Below, in pieces: positions 53,180 through 61,931 of a DNA stretch of 64,000 nt (position 1 is the stretch's first letter; every line of letters begins with the position of its first letter). The position numbers and the translations under genes are program-made. The stretch covers positions 248,001-312,000 of the forward strand of contig NZ_SNXB01000005.1 of assembly GCF_004362055.1 (NCBI RefSeq). Reading direction: 5' to 3'. Source of the stretch: Flavobacterium sp. 245 (lineage in GTDB: Bacteria; Bacteroidota; Bacteroidia; Flavobacteriales; Flavobacteriaceae). The notes below the pieces were generated by a model. The model did no database searches. It saw only the letters and a list, made by a program, of their open reading frames with translations, and was not told the DNA's origin.

Positions 53180-54172
53180 TTACAAATTTTGAAAAATTTG
53201 ATTAATTCTATGCTCGTATGTATGGTTATTATAAAAATGTTCTCTCTGCTCATTTGCTAGTTGATATCTCAATTCTGGTTTACCAATGTAATGCTTAATT
53301 AAATCGCATGCCTCATTTATTGATTTAAAAGTAAATTTTTCAACATCAATTTTTGAATACTCCGCGAGTGTTTGCTTATAATCACATATCTGAAAACCTC
53401 CAATACCAGCAATCTCAAAAAATTTAACATTTGCAGATTGAACTTCTGCATAATGAAAATTATTAAAAACAATTTTTGAGCCTAAAAGCACTTCTGCTTT
53501 GCGAGACCCAGTGATGAATTCATTTTTAAAATTTCCAGTAATTTCTTTTCTAGGAAATCTTTTATCTGGTGTTCCAAATAATGTTACATTAATTCCTTTC
53601 TTAATCAATTCACTTACCATTTGTGCTCTATAGGGATACATAGTACCAAAACATACAACATCGATATCAATTTTACGCTCCAACTCAGACCTATCAATAT
53701 CAATTGTTTTATGAACTCTTGGATTGAATGCTTCTGGCAAATAAATGGCATTAAGGTTCATCTTATTTTTCATAAAGTCTTCCATAAAAGGATCTTTTGT
53801 AAAATAAGCATCGTAAGGTGAGGCAAAAATCTGCTGATGTTCTAATGTAGTTAACTGATCAGGATTAATATGGATTACTTTTGTATTTTTTAAATTACTT
53901 TTTATATATTTAATACAATCAGGATGTATAAAGCGATACGTACAAATAACCAAATCAGGAGCATGTTGAACAATAGCTTTAGCTATTTTATCAAAGCTGT
54001 ACTTATCGTAGCTCGGAAAAAGTTTCATACCCCAATAATTTAATCTATAAGGAATTTTAAATAAATCTTTAATATCAATATGAAAAACATCATGCCCTAA
54101 AAAAGTCAGCGAATCATTTATATGAAATTCTAAACTATCGTAATCTTTACTCCCTAATATTGCAATCTTCAT
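53180..54172 (-). CDS. CgeB-like GT-B glycosyltransferase
   Basis: A 330-residue protein resembling the CgeB / Glyco_trans_1_2 group: MKIAILGSKDYDSLEFHIND at the start, DLVICTYRFIHPDCIKYIK near residue 73, and INPDQLTTLEHQQIFASPYD, then AYFTKDPFMEDFM near residue 120. VVCFGTMYPYRAQMVSEL near residue 175 and NVKFFEIAGIGGFQICDYKQ near residue 250 follow, the last (FExxGxGGFxI) being typical. It is one base before a GT2 stop and 20 bases before the next GT4. Biochemistry of this group is sparse; a sugar transferase role is inferred. Confidence 0.75.
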   Translation of the reverse strand: MKIAILGSKDYDSLEFHINDSLTFLGHDVFHIDIKDLFKIPYRLNYWGMKLFPSYDKYSFDKIAKAIVQHAPDLVICTYRFIHPDCIKYIKSNLKNTKVIHINPDQLTTLEHQQIFASPYDAYFTKDPFMEDFMKNKMNLNAIYLPEAFNPRVHKTIDIDRSELERKIDIDVVCFGTMYPYRAQMVSELIKKGINVTLFGTPDKRFPRKEITGNFKNEFITGSRKAEVLLGSKIVFNNFHYAEVQSANVKFFEIAGIGGFQICDYKQTLAEYSKIDVEKFTFKSINEACDLIKHYIGKPELRYQLANEQREHFYNNHTYEHRINQIFQNL

Positions 54173-54173
54173 T

Positions 54174-55073
54174 TTAATATGTTTTTCTTATTTCAGATTC
54201 AAATTCTTTTTTTTCCTGCAAAGTGTAATTTGTACTAAATTTACTTAAGAATACAAACAATTTATCCCATAATTTATATCTTTTAAAGTTCTGAGTGTCA
54301 TTCTTTTTCAAAAAAAGATTTTTACTAGTATGCGCTATGGTTCTTTTTTTATTACTATATTTTTTTATTTGTTTACCACTGGCATCTTCCAAATGAACAA
54401 TTTTAGTTTCAGAATATATATACGATTCATAACCTTTTTGTTTCATTCTTAATTGTAAATCACTTTCTTCATAATACATAAAAAAAATTGGATCAAATCC
54501 TCCCAGATCAGTAAATAAGCTTTTTCTCATCATTAAATCAGCTCCTATTACATATCCAATTTTATAATATCCTTCATTGATAAAAGTTCTTGCAGGCTTA
54601 TCTTTTTTTACGAAAAATTTAAAAACTGGTAAATTTTGCTTGTAATTTTCTATCTCTGTTTTACAAGAGGGAATTGCACTGCCATCTCCATTAAAACTAC
54701 CATCTTGATCTATCAAAACACAACCTAGACTTCCAATATTTAACTGGCTTTCTTTTTGCTCAAAAAAGTCAATCATTTTTTTTATCGAATTCTCTAGAAG
54801 TAAAGTATCTGAATTCAATAAAAATAAAAATTCACCCTGAGCACTTTCAAATCCTAAATTGTTAGCTCTGCCAAATCCTAAATTTTGAGGTGATTTAATA
54901 AAAACTATATTTTCAACGTCCGAAAAAAAATCTACTGATCCATCTGTAGATCCATTATCTACCAATATAATTTCATAATCAACATGTTGAGTATTCTTTT
55001 TTATTGATTTTATACAATTGTTAGTTATTTCAAGAGTGTTATAATTAACTATGATTATAGAAACCTTTATCAT
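54174..55073 (-). CDS. Glycosyltransferase family 2 (WbbL/rhamnosyltransferase-like)
   Basis: A 299-residue GT2 enzyme of the NYN type: VSIIIVNYNTLEITNNCIKS at the start, YEIILVDNGSTDGSVDFF near residue 33, and SPQNLGFGRANNLGFESAQG near residue 58. FLFLLNSDTLLLENSIKKMI near residue 82 is the metal site and FFMYYEESDLQLRMKQKGYE near residue 196 the catalytic ED region. This NxGFgxxNN pattern marks the WbbL-like branch, many of which use dTDP-rhamnose. With rmlA, rmlC and rmlD in the operon it is a fair candidate rhamnosyltransferase, not confirmed. Confidence 0.86.
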   Translation of the reverse strand: MIKVSIIIVNYNTLEITNNCIKSIKKNTQHVDYEIILVDNGSTDGSVDFFSDVENIVFIKSPQNLGFGRANNLGFESAQGEFLFLLNSDTLLLENSIKKMIDFFEQKESQLNIGSLGCVLIDQDGSFNGDGSAIPSCKTEIENYKQNLPVFKFFVKKDKPARTFINEGYYKIGYVIGADLMMRKSLFTDLGGFDPIFFMYYEESDLQLRMKQKGYESYIYSETKIVHLEDASGKQIKKYSNKKRTIAHTSKNLFLKKNDTQNFKRYKLWDKLFVFLSKFSTNYTLQEKKEFESEIRKTY

Positions 55074-55726
55074 AATGTTTTTTTGATTGAATTTATTACA
55101 TCTAAATCCAAAGTTTTATATAATACATCTATATTTTTCTTTATAGATTCCATTCCTAAATCCGATAAATTAATTGAAGTACGGTCTGCAATTAAATCTT
55201 CAGGAATTCTCCATCTAATAAATTTAGCAGGATTACCACCAACAATCGAGAATGGAGGAACATCTTTTGTTACTACGCTTCCTGCTGCTACGATCGCTCC
55301 TTTACCAATTGTAACTCCTGACATTACAATTGTATTACTCCCTAGCCAAACTTCATCTTCAAGTATTATAGGCCCTTTTGTTTGAGCATCAATTTCTGAA
55401 AATTTTTCAACAAAATGCGCCTTTATAGGATAGGTAGTAAAAGTATTTATTTGATGATTGCCTCCTAGAATAAATACAACATTAGAAGCTATGCTTACAA
55501 AATTACCAATATGCAATGCTTCATCTTTGTTTCCAAAATACTCAACGTTGAGTTCTCCGTATGAAAATTTTCCAACTTTGATTATTTCAGATTTTTTTAC
55601 ATTGATAGAAAGAGAGGTGAAATTATGTTTATTATCTAACCTCCACTGTACAGCTTGCATTCTTCCTCTAACACTATTACTAATTTCTATTCGAATTAAA
55701 TTTAGAAATTTCAAAAATTTTAACAT
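55070..55726 (-). CDS. Hexapeptide O-acetyltransferase (CatB/VatD-like)
   Basis: A 218-residue left-handed beta-helix acyltransferase. The helix region has LHIGNFVSIASNVVFILGGN near residue 71, a loop with the catalytic His in GGNHQINTFTTYPIKAHF, IILEDEVWLGSNTIVMSGVT near residue 120, and GKGAIVAAGSVVTKDVPPFS, then IVGGNPAKFIRWRI near residue 160. These are hallmarks of the xenobiotic acetyltransferase branch, which in polysaccharide loci acetylates sugars. It overlaps the GT2 gene by 4 bases (ATGA). Acceptor sugar unknown. Confidence 0.86.
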   Translation of the reverse strand: MLKFLKFLNLIRIEISNSVRGRMQAVQWRLDNKHNFTSLSINVKKSEIIKVGKFSYGELNVEYFGNKDEALHIGNFVSIASNVVFILGGNHQINTFTTYPIKAHFVEKFSEIDAQTKGPIILEDEVWLGSNTIVMSGVTIGKGAIVAAGSVVTKDVPPFSIVGGNPAKFIRWRIPEDLIADRTSINLSDLGMESIKKNIDVLYKTLDLDVINSIKKTL

Positions 55727-55768
55727 GTCATTACTATATATAAAAAACTTACCTACACTAGGACTGAT

Positions 55769-56599
55769 TTAAGCAGTTTTATTAGAAAACATTTTATAAT
55801 ATATTCCTGCAATTCTTTTTAAAACTTTAATTTTTGTGTAAATGCCAGGAATATTTTTTAATGTTTTAAGATAGGTTAGAATTACGGTCTTAGATAGTTC
55901 AGGATTAACTCCAGAAGTATTGGTTGAATGAATGCGATAGCTACAAACTTTTTTATCAAAAAAAAGAATTTTATTTAAGCAGGCAGACTTAATATAAAAA
56001 TATAAATCTTCAGCTTTAAGATTTTCTGGATATTTTCCAATTAATTTATAAATATTTTTATCGATAAAAACTACCGGACCAGATATTGCAAAGTTGAATA
56101 TTATTTCGTTCAGAATACCTTTATCAGACTGATATTTATTTTTTTTTGTTTTATGAAAGTCTTCCATCATACTTTCATATAGCAAGTCTCCATTACTGTC
56201 TATTACCCTTGCATCACTTATAATGACCATTTTAGAATTATTATTTTCTAAAAGATCTACTCTTTCTGAAATGGTATTGTTAATTAGTAAATCATCACTT
56301 GCTAAAGGAACCACATATTTTCCATTTGCTAAACTTATCAATTCATTAAGTGTTGCGGTAAAACCTTCGTTTTTTCTATATTTAAAAATTATAGGAATTG
56401 CCGAATTATTGTCTTCTATCCATTTTTTTATACATTCAACACTTCCGTCTTTTGAACCGTCATCTATTATCACGATTTCTTTGAATGGATAAGTATCTTC
56501 TAAAATACTTGATAATGCAGTCGTAACATATCTTTCATGATTGTAACAAGGCACTATAATCGAAACAAGTGGATTATTTTTACTATTTTCAATTTTCAT
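55769..56599 (-). CDS. Glycosyltransferase family 2 (GT-A)
   Basis: A 276-residue GT2 protein with PLVSIIVPCYNHERYVTTAL near the start, EIVIIDDGSKDGSVECIKKW, and KYVVPLASDDLLINNTISER near residue 94. NLKAEDLYFYIKSACLNK near residue 193 gives the late acidic motif. It is 3 bases after the flippase gene. Nothing in the sequence sets its donor. Confidence 0.86.
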   Translation of the reverse strand: MKIENSKNNPLVSIIVPCYNHERYVTTALSSILEDTYPFKEIVIIDDGSKDGSVECIKKWIEDNNSAIPIIFKYRKNEGFTATLNELISLANGKYVVPLASDDLLINNTISERVDLLENNNSKMVIISDARVIDSNGDLLYESMMEDFHKTKKNKYQSDKGILNEIIFNFAISGPVVFIDKNIYKLIGKYPENLKAEDLYFYIKSACLNKILFFDKKVCSYRIHSTNTSGVNPELSKTVILTYLKTLKNIPGIYTKIKVLKRIAGIYYKMFSNKTA

Positions 56600-56602
56600 G
56601 CT

Positions 56603-58093
56603 TTATCTCTTTAATCTATTCTGAAAAAAATTGTCAATAGTATTTTTTATTCCAATACGCCTGTCTAATTCTATATAGGAATAGTAACACGAAATAATTA
56701 TAAATATTATCCCAACAACATACGAGTAAGGTTTTTCAATCAATTTTACAACAATAAAGCAACCTACAGCTAATATAAACTGAATCGCAAAAATTTTAAT
56801 AAAAGAGGAATTAAAAGAAAACGAATATTTGACATTACTTAATATTAATATCTGTACAAAATATAAAATATATCCCATAAAAAAAGATATTCCAAGTCCA
56901 GTTAATCCCCATAAATAATATCCTAATACATCTAAAAGAAGCATATATAAACTTCCTGTCAAATCATTCCAGAAAAAAATTTTTGAAGCTCCTTTAGCTA
57001 ATAGAATAAATCCTACTGACCAAGCCGCAGCTTTAAAAAAAACTGCAAGAGCCAACCATAGAACCATTTCCTCTATAGGTAAAAATTTATGAGAATAAAG
57101 AATAATAATAACTAACTTAATAAAAACTAAAAAGACCATTATAATTGGCCCAAGAATCAAAATAGAAATTTCTGCTTGTTGGTTTATAACATTTTTGCAT
57201 AATTCATTTGAATGAGAAACACTTGAAAGTCTGGGGAAATAATCTGTTGCCATTGCGGTAAAAATCAAACCTACATAGACATTAATGATTGAAAATCCTG
57301 CAGTAAATAATCCTACCTGTTCAACACCTCCACGACTATTAATAAATATCTGAATTAAATAAGCGGTTGCACTTACTAATAATCCATTTAAACTAATCAT
57401 AAAACCCATTTTGAGCATATGCTTGCCCTCTGAGTAAACTTGCTTTCTAGTTAAAGTTACTGAGATAATTTTGCTTTTATTTGCGAAGTACCATGAAATA
57501 CAAAAGGAAATTATTGAAGCAATAATCATTGCAGGTACAATCCCACTAGCTCCAAAAAAATAGTATAATGGTAAAGTTATAATTAGACCTAAAAAATTAC
57601 CGCTTAAACTAGCCTTTGCAAGGTATTGTAATTTTTGCGTTCCTTGAAGAATAGCTAACTGGCCAGTACTTAATTGATTAAACAAAAGAGTTACTGAAAC
57701 TAATATAAAAGGATAAATATAGCTATTACTTCCGAAGGTAACCTTGCTCAAAAAGGGTGACATGACTATAACTACTATCATTCCAAGAATTCCTGTCACC
57801 CAAACCCAATGTTTTAGAGCAGTAATAATTATAGAGATTCTAGTCTTATCTTCCGCTGCATTAGCTGCTGAAACATCTCTAACGGCGCTTGTTCCCAAAC
57901 CGAAATTTGTTATACTACCTACAACTCCAATTGTTGAAGTAAGCAAACCAACTATACCAATTCCCGCCGAACCAATAAATAAAGCAATGAATTTAGACCT
58001 TAAAATAGAAATTAAAATTGTGAAAATTTGCACACCTCCAAATATCGAGGTGGCTTTCATAATATTACGATAAGAAGATTGCTGACTATTCAT
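56603..58093 (-). CDS. wzx: Wzx-type polysaccharide flippase (MATE/PST family)
   Basis: A 496-residue membrane protein with about 12-14 helices spread over its whole length. It begins with the amphipathic IMKATSIFGGVQIFTILISI, followed by RSKFIALFIGSAGIGIVGLL, typical of polysaccharide transporters of the PST/Wzx group. The last third is a further hydrophobic block (about 360-480). It would flip undecaprenyl-linked repeat units to the periplasm for the EpsG-like polymerase. It starts with a one-base overlap (TAATG) after the hexapeptide acyltransferase gene. Confidence 0.9.
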   Translation of the reverse strand: MNSQQSSYRNIMKATSIFGGVQIFTILISILRSKFIALFIGSAGIGIVGLLTSTIGVVGSITNFGLGTSAVRDVSAANAAEDKTRISIIITALKHWVWVTGILGMIVVIVMSPFLSKVTFGSNSYIYPFILVSVTLLFNQLSTGQLAILQGTQKLQYLAKASLSGNFLGLIITLPLYYFFGASGIVPAMIIASIISFCISWYFANKSKIISVTLTRKQVYSEGKHMLKMGFMISLNGLLVSATAYLIQIFINSRGGVEQVGLFTAGFSIINVYVGLIFTAMATDYFPRLSSVSHSNELCKNVINQQAEISILILGPIIMVFLVFIKLVIIILYSHKFLPIEEMVLWLALAVFFKAAAWSVGFILLAKGASKIFFWNDLTGSLYMLLLDVLGYYLWGLTGLGISFFMGYILYFVQILILSNVKYSFSFNSSFIKIFAIQFILAVGCFIVVKLIEKPYSYVVGIIFIIISCYYSYIELDRRIGIKNTIDNFFQNRLKR

Positions 58094-58695
58094 TAAAGCG
58101 ATTTTATTAATTTCGCAGGTACTCCTCCGATAATAACATTTGCAGGGAATTTTCCTGATACAACTGCTCCGTTTGCAACTATTGTATTATCTCCTATCTC
58201 AGAGTTTTTTAGAATTGTGACATTATTTCCTAGCCAAGCATTCTTTCCAATAATAACTTTACCTATTTCTCCAATCTCTTGTCTTCGAGCTGGATCAATA
58301 TTATGAGCTTCATGATCCATAATTGTTACATACTGACCAATTAAAGTTTTTTCACCAATTTCGATATAATTAGCTGAACATATCATGACATTATTATTTG
58401 TTGAAACATTATTTCCAATTTTTATTATTGAATCTTGATATCTAGCTTGCAGTTCTATACTTCCTCCCTTGTGAAATCCCCCTAAAACATACCCAAAAGA
58501 ACAATTTTCTCCAATTTCAACCTTCCCTACTCCTCTACAAAGAATAATTTGTTGAACTGAAATTTTTGTTTTAAATATTACTCTTTTGTATAAAATTGCC
58601 ATAAGATTAGGCAAAAAAAAACAAAATAATTGTCTATAATAATGAACAAAAACAGTTTTGATACTTTTCAAACTCCTAAAAATCAATCTAAACAT
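58093..58695 (-). CDS. Hexapeptide acyltransferase (WcaF/NodL-like), possible FdtC role
   Basis: A 200-residue left-handed beta-helix acyltransferase. Repeats include [15 protein letters not shown] near residue 76 and [20 protein letters not shown] near residue 91. The catalytic His region is [20 protein letters not shown] near residue 124, followed by [20 protein letters not shown] and [13 protein letters not shown]. It overlaps the fdtB-like aminotransferase by 8 bases, so it could acylate the 3-amino group of the dTDP sugar (as FdtC). The GNAT protein at 63143-63667 is a rival for that role, in which case this enzyme acetylates a hydroxyl. Confidence 0.8.
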   Translation of the reverse strand: MFRLIFRSLKSIKTVFVHYYRQLFCFFLPNLMAILYKRVIFKTKISVQQIILCRGVGKVEIGENCSFGYVLGGFHKGGSIELQARYQDSIIKIGNNVSTNNNVMICSANYIEIGEKTLIGQYVTIMDHEAHNIDPARRQEIGEIGKVIIGKNAWLGNNVTILKNSEIGDNTIVANGAVVSGKFPANVIIGGVPAKLIKSL

Positions 58696-59791
58696 TATAA
58701 TTATTCAAAGCCATAACAATTTTTTCTACCTCGTCACTACTCATCACAGGACTAATTGGCAAGCTTAACACTTCATCATGGATTTGTTCTGTTATTGGAA
58801 AAGAAAGCGAATTCATTTCGCGATAACATTCTTGCTTATGAGGTGGTATAGGATAATGAACTAAGGTCTGAATCCCATTTTCAGTTAGATAATCTTGTAA
58901 TCTATTTCGATTATTTGTTCGAATCACAAAAACATGCCAGACATGGTCGTTGATTTCCCCCTTACCTGGCAACAGAATTTTAGAATTTTTAATATTTTGA
59001 ATATAATAAGCTGCTATCTCTCGACGAATCTTAGTTTCAGAATCTACATATTTTAATTTTACATTTAAAAAAGCTGCCTGAATTTCATCCATGCGACTAT
59101 TTAATCCTTGGTATTGATTAACATATTTCTTTGCCGATCCGTAATTTGCTAAAGCTCTAATTGTCTTTGCTAATGAACCATCTTTTGTAGTCACTGCGCC
59201 TGAGTCACCCAAGGCTCCTAAATTTTTTCCTGGATAAAAGCTAAAACCTGCAGCATCACCTAAATTACCAGTTTTTTTATTTTTCCAATATGCTCCAATA
59301 GCTTGCGCATTATCTTCAATCAATTTTAAGTTATACTTTTTAGCTAAAAACTCTAACTCTTCACTCCAGCAAACTCTACCATAGAGATGTACAATCATTA
59401 TAGCTTTAGTTTTTGATGTAATACTTTTTTCTATTATTTCAAGATTTAAATTAAAAGTATTTGCATCAGGCTCAACTAAAATCGGAGATAATTTGTTATC
59501 TGTAATTGCTAAAATTGACGCGATGTAAGTGTTAGCAGGAACTATAACTTCATCTCCTTCCTCCATTAATCCTAATTCTATATAAGCTTTAAATATAAGT
59601 CTTAGAGCATCTAGACCGTTAGCAACTGCAATTGCCTCTCCTCCTCCTTGAAAAACTTCTAAGTTTTTTTCAAAATCCTTTACTTGAGTACCCAACAAGT
59701 ACCATCCACTATCTATAACTTCTGCAGCTGCCTTCTTAAGTTCTTCTGAATACTGTTTATTTATTTTTTGTAAATCTAAAAATTTAATCAT
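58688..59791 (-). CDS. fdtB: dTDP-3-keto-sugar aminotransferase (FdtB/QdtB-like)
   Basis: A 367-residue DegT-family enzyme. It opens [20 protein letters not shown], has [18 protein letters not shown] near residue 56, and has the PLP lysine K189 in [20 protein letters not shown], a sequence typical of FdtB, QdtB and TylB-type C3 aminotransferases. The reaction is dTDP-3-keto-6-deoxyhexose plus glutamate to dTDP-3-amino-3,6-dideoxyhexose. Its substrate would come from the FdtA/QdtA-type isomerase at 63651-64000. The ATG overlaps by 4 bases (ATGA) the stop of a decayed KASIII fragment, a relic of former coupling. Fuc3N versus Qui3N is undecided. Confidence 0.88.
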   Translation of the reverse strand: MIKFLDLQKINKQYSEELKKAAAEVIDSGWYLLGTQVKDFEKNLEVFQGGGEAIAVANGLDALRLIFKAYIELGLMEEGDEVIVPANTYIASILAITDNKLSPILVEPDANTFNLNLEIIEKSITSKTKAIMIVHLYGRVCWSEELEFLAKKYNLKLIEDNAQAIGAYWKNKKTGNLGDAAGFSFYPGKNLGALGDSGAVTTKDGSLAKTIRALANYGSAKKYVNQYQGLNSRMDEIQAAFLNVKLKYVDSETKIRREIAAYYIQNIKNSKILLPGKGEINDHVWHVFVIRTNNRNRLQDYLTENGIQTLVHYPIPPHKQECYREMNSLSFPITEQIHDEVLSLPISPVMSSDEVEKIVMALNNYNV

Positions 59792-60039
59792 TTTATTTCA
59801 TTGTAAATTACTATTGTACTACCTGAATAATAGAGATCAAAATCAGATAAAGCGATTTTACCATCTATTGTTCTTCTAAGCTATTCTTTTAAACTATTTA
59901 AGAAAGATGTACTTAAAATATTTTCCTCAATTATCCAACTAATACAATTCCCACACAAAAATTTCTGTTATTTCTATATTTATTGATTTATCTTTCAAAT
60001 TAAGAATTTCAGCATTACTGTATTTTATATAATACTCAT
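59788..60039 (-). pseudogene. Decayed 3' fragment of a KASIII gene
   Basis: The 252 bases between the acyltransferase stop and fdtB hold a relic of the C-terminal 80 or so codons of a KASIII gene. Its last codons read DGKIALSDFDLYYSG, then [14 protein letters not shown], matching about 12 of 24 residues of the end of the intact KASIII at 61924-62910 (KKILLAGFGVGYSWGALVIY, then NEVNE). At DNA level the 15 bases TTCATTGTAAATTAC are identical in both tails. Upstream, STSFLNSLKE lines up with STIPIALKN, and in another frame NAEILNLKDKSINI lines up with the segment ending KKINI. Several in-frame stops and at least one frameshift show it is dead. Confidence 0.7.
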
Positions 60040-61931
60040 TAGTGCGGATACAAAATATGATCTATATTTTGAAATATCACATTCCTATATTGTTCAGTTC
60101 CATACAGAGTTAAGTGATTATTATCATAAATGTATGGGTAATAATTTTGTGATAAATTTTTAATTTTATAATTAAGTATATCTATATATTTTTTATCTAA
60201 TTTTAATTTTAAATACTCATTAATCTCTGTGTTCTTTTCAAAAATTTTATTTTCTAATGGAAAATCAATATTATATCGAGTTTTCATATAAATATAGGTA
60301 GGATATTCGATCGGATAAGTCTGTGTCTGGCCCAAATAACTATATTTAATATTTAATTTATCAAAATAGTTATTCGTAAAATTGATTTTTTTTTCTAATT
60401 CTTCTTTCGTATACACAGCATAATTGGAAGCAATTACAACTAAATCTATTTTATTTTTATTCAGTTTAAAAAAACTACTAAAGGCATAATTAAAATAATT
60501 AACAGATTCCTTAAGCTCACTTTTAGAATTAAGCATAGGATAAGTCGCGTCTGATGTAATTTGTATTAAATTAATATTTTTTCTATCTAGATTTTCAAAT
60601 GTTTGCGCAAACATACCCGCATGACTATCCCCTAATAACACTACATTTTTTTTACCGTTATCAGCTACTTTTAAAAAACTTAAATTAAAATTACGAAATG
60701 GCTTATTTCCGGTAAAATGCCTAGTACCAATATTATATTGTTTTTTTCCTTCTTTTTTCACATAATCATAACTAACACTCATTAAATTCCCAAATTTTTT
60801 TGAGTATATACTCGCATTCATTTTATTTAAAAATAAAGTAACTGCAAAAATTAGAGTACAAGCAATTAGAGACAATTTTACATTTTTAAAAAATGCTTTT
60901 TTCTCTACAAATTCAAAGGAAAGAACAGCGCAAATTAAAGAGATTAAAATAAAAGAAATCCGACTTTGTATACTGTAATTAAGGCCAAAAAACATACTTA
61001 AAACATAAATAGGCCAATGATATAAATAAAAAGAATAAGATACATCTCCTAAATATTTTGAAAGACTATTTTTAAAAAAAGCAAAATCAACATTTAGTCC
61101 TAAAATTAATGTAGTCGCAATTACGGGAATAATTGTAACACTAGACGGCCAACTTTGTGAACCAAAAAGTACAATACAACAACCAAGTATTAAATAACAT
61201 ATTACAGCAAGAACTATTTTTATCTGTCTTTTTATAATTGTAATATTACTGTAATATAAAAAGGCTAATCCGCCACATAGCATCTCCCATGCTCTTGTGT
61301 AAAAAATGTAAAATGAATAGTTAACATCTTTTGTAGAATGATATATCATGCTTAAAAAAGAAATTACAATCAGAATACAAAATATAAAAGTGAATAATTT
61401 TATGTTAAAATGATATATCTTTCTTAAAAAAAGTAATAATATTGGATAGACCATATAAAATTGCCATTCCACAGAAAGTGACCAAGTATGTAATAAGAAA
61501 TTATTATGAGCAGAAGCATTAAAGTATCCATCATTCAAATAATATAGAATGTTTGAAAAAAACAGACTGCTAGAATAGGCACTTCTTAAATATTGAAATA
61601 ACTGTATAGGAACAAAAACAAAAACTATGGCAGAAAAAAGCAACAACAAAACTAAAAGTGCTGGAAATATCCTAACGATTCTTCTTTTATAAAACTCAAG
61701 TAATGTAAAACTGTTGTTCTCAAAACTTAACAGTATAATCCTTGTCATTAAATAACCTGAAATAACAAAGAAAATATCTACTCCTACAAAACCACTTCTA
61801 AATGGAAAAATATTATAGTGGTAAAATACTACAGCAAAAACAGCAATTATTCTTAAAAATGAAATATCAAATCTAAAATTCTTGTCGGTACTCACAAAAG
61901 TAAACTTTTTAAAATCTAGAATCTTACTCAT
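60039..61931 (-). CDS. Acyltransferase 3 with SGNH domain (OafA/OatA-like)
   Basis: A 630-residue two-domain membrane enzyme. The N-terminal acyltransferase-3 domain has about ten helices, opening FDISFLRIIAVFAVVFYHYN and FVGVDIFFVISGYLMTRIIL, with LLHTWSLSVEWQFYMVYPIL near residue 146. A periplasmic SGNH domain from about residue 420 has the Ser in NVVLLGDSHAGMFAQTFEN and the Asp/His near the end in IYDNNHLTLYGTEQYR. Such proteins O-acetylate glycans outside the cytoplasm. Its ATG overlaps the KASIII gene by 8 bases, and a KASIII relic follows its stop, which suggests insertion of this gene into a KASIII-fdtB pair. Confidence 0.88.
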   Translation of the reverse strand: MSKILDFKKFTFVSTDKNFRFDISFLRIIAVFAVVFYHYNIFPFRSGFVGVDIFFVISGYLMTRIILLSFENNSFTLLEFYKRRIVRIFPALLVLLLLFSAIVFVFVPIQLFQYLRSAYSSSLFFSNILYYLNDGYFNASAHNNFLLHTWSLSVEWQFYMVYPILLLFLRKIYHFNIKLFTFIFCILIVISFLSMIYHSTKDVNYSFYIFYTRAWEMLCGGLAFLYYSNITIIKRQIKIVLAVICYLILGCCIVLFGSQSWPSSVTIIPVIATTLILGLNVDFAFFKNSLSKYLGDVSYSFYLYHWPIYVLSMFFGLNYSIQSRISFILISLICAVLSFEFVEKKAFFKNVKLSLIACTLIFAVTLFLNKMNASIYSKKFGNLMSVSYDYVKKEGKKQYNIGTRHFTGNKPFRNFNLSFLKVADNGKKNVVLLGDSHAGMFAQTFENLDRKNINLIQITSDATYPMLNSKSELKESVNYFNYAFSSFFKLNKNKIDLVVIASNYAVYTKEELEKKINFTNNYFDKLNIKYSYLGQTQTYPIEYPTYIYMKTRYNIDFPLENKIFEKNTEINEYLKLKLDKKYIDILNYKIKNLSQNYYPYIYDNNHLTLYGTEQYRNVIFQNIDHILYPH

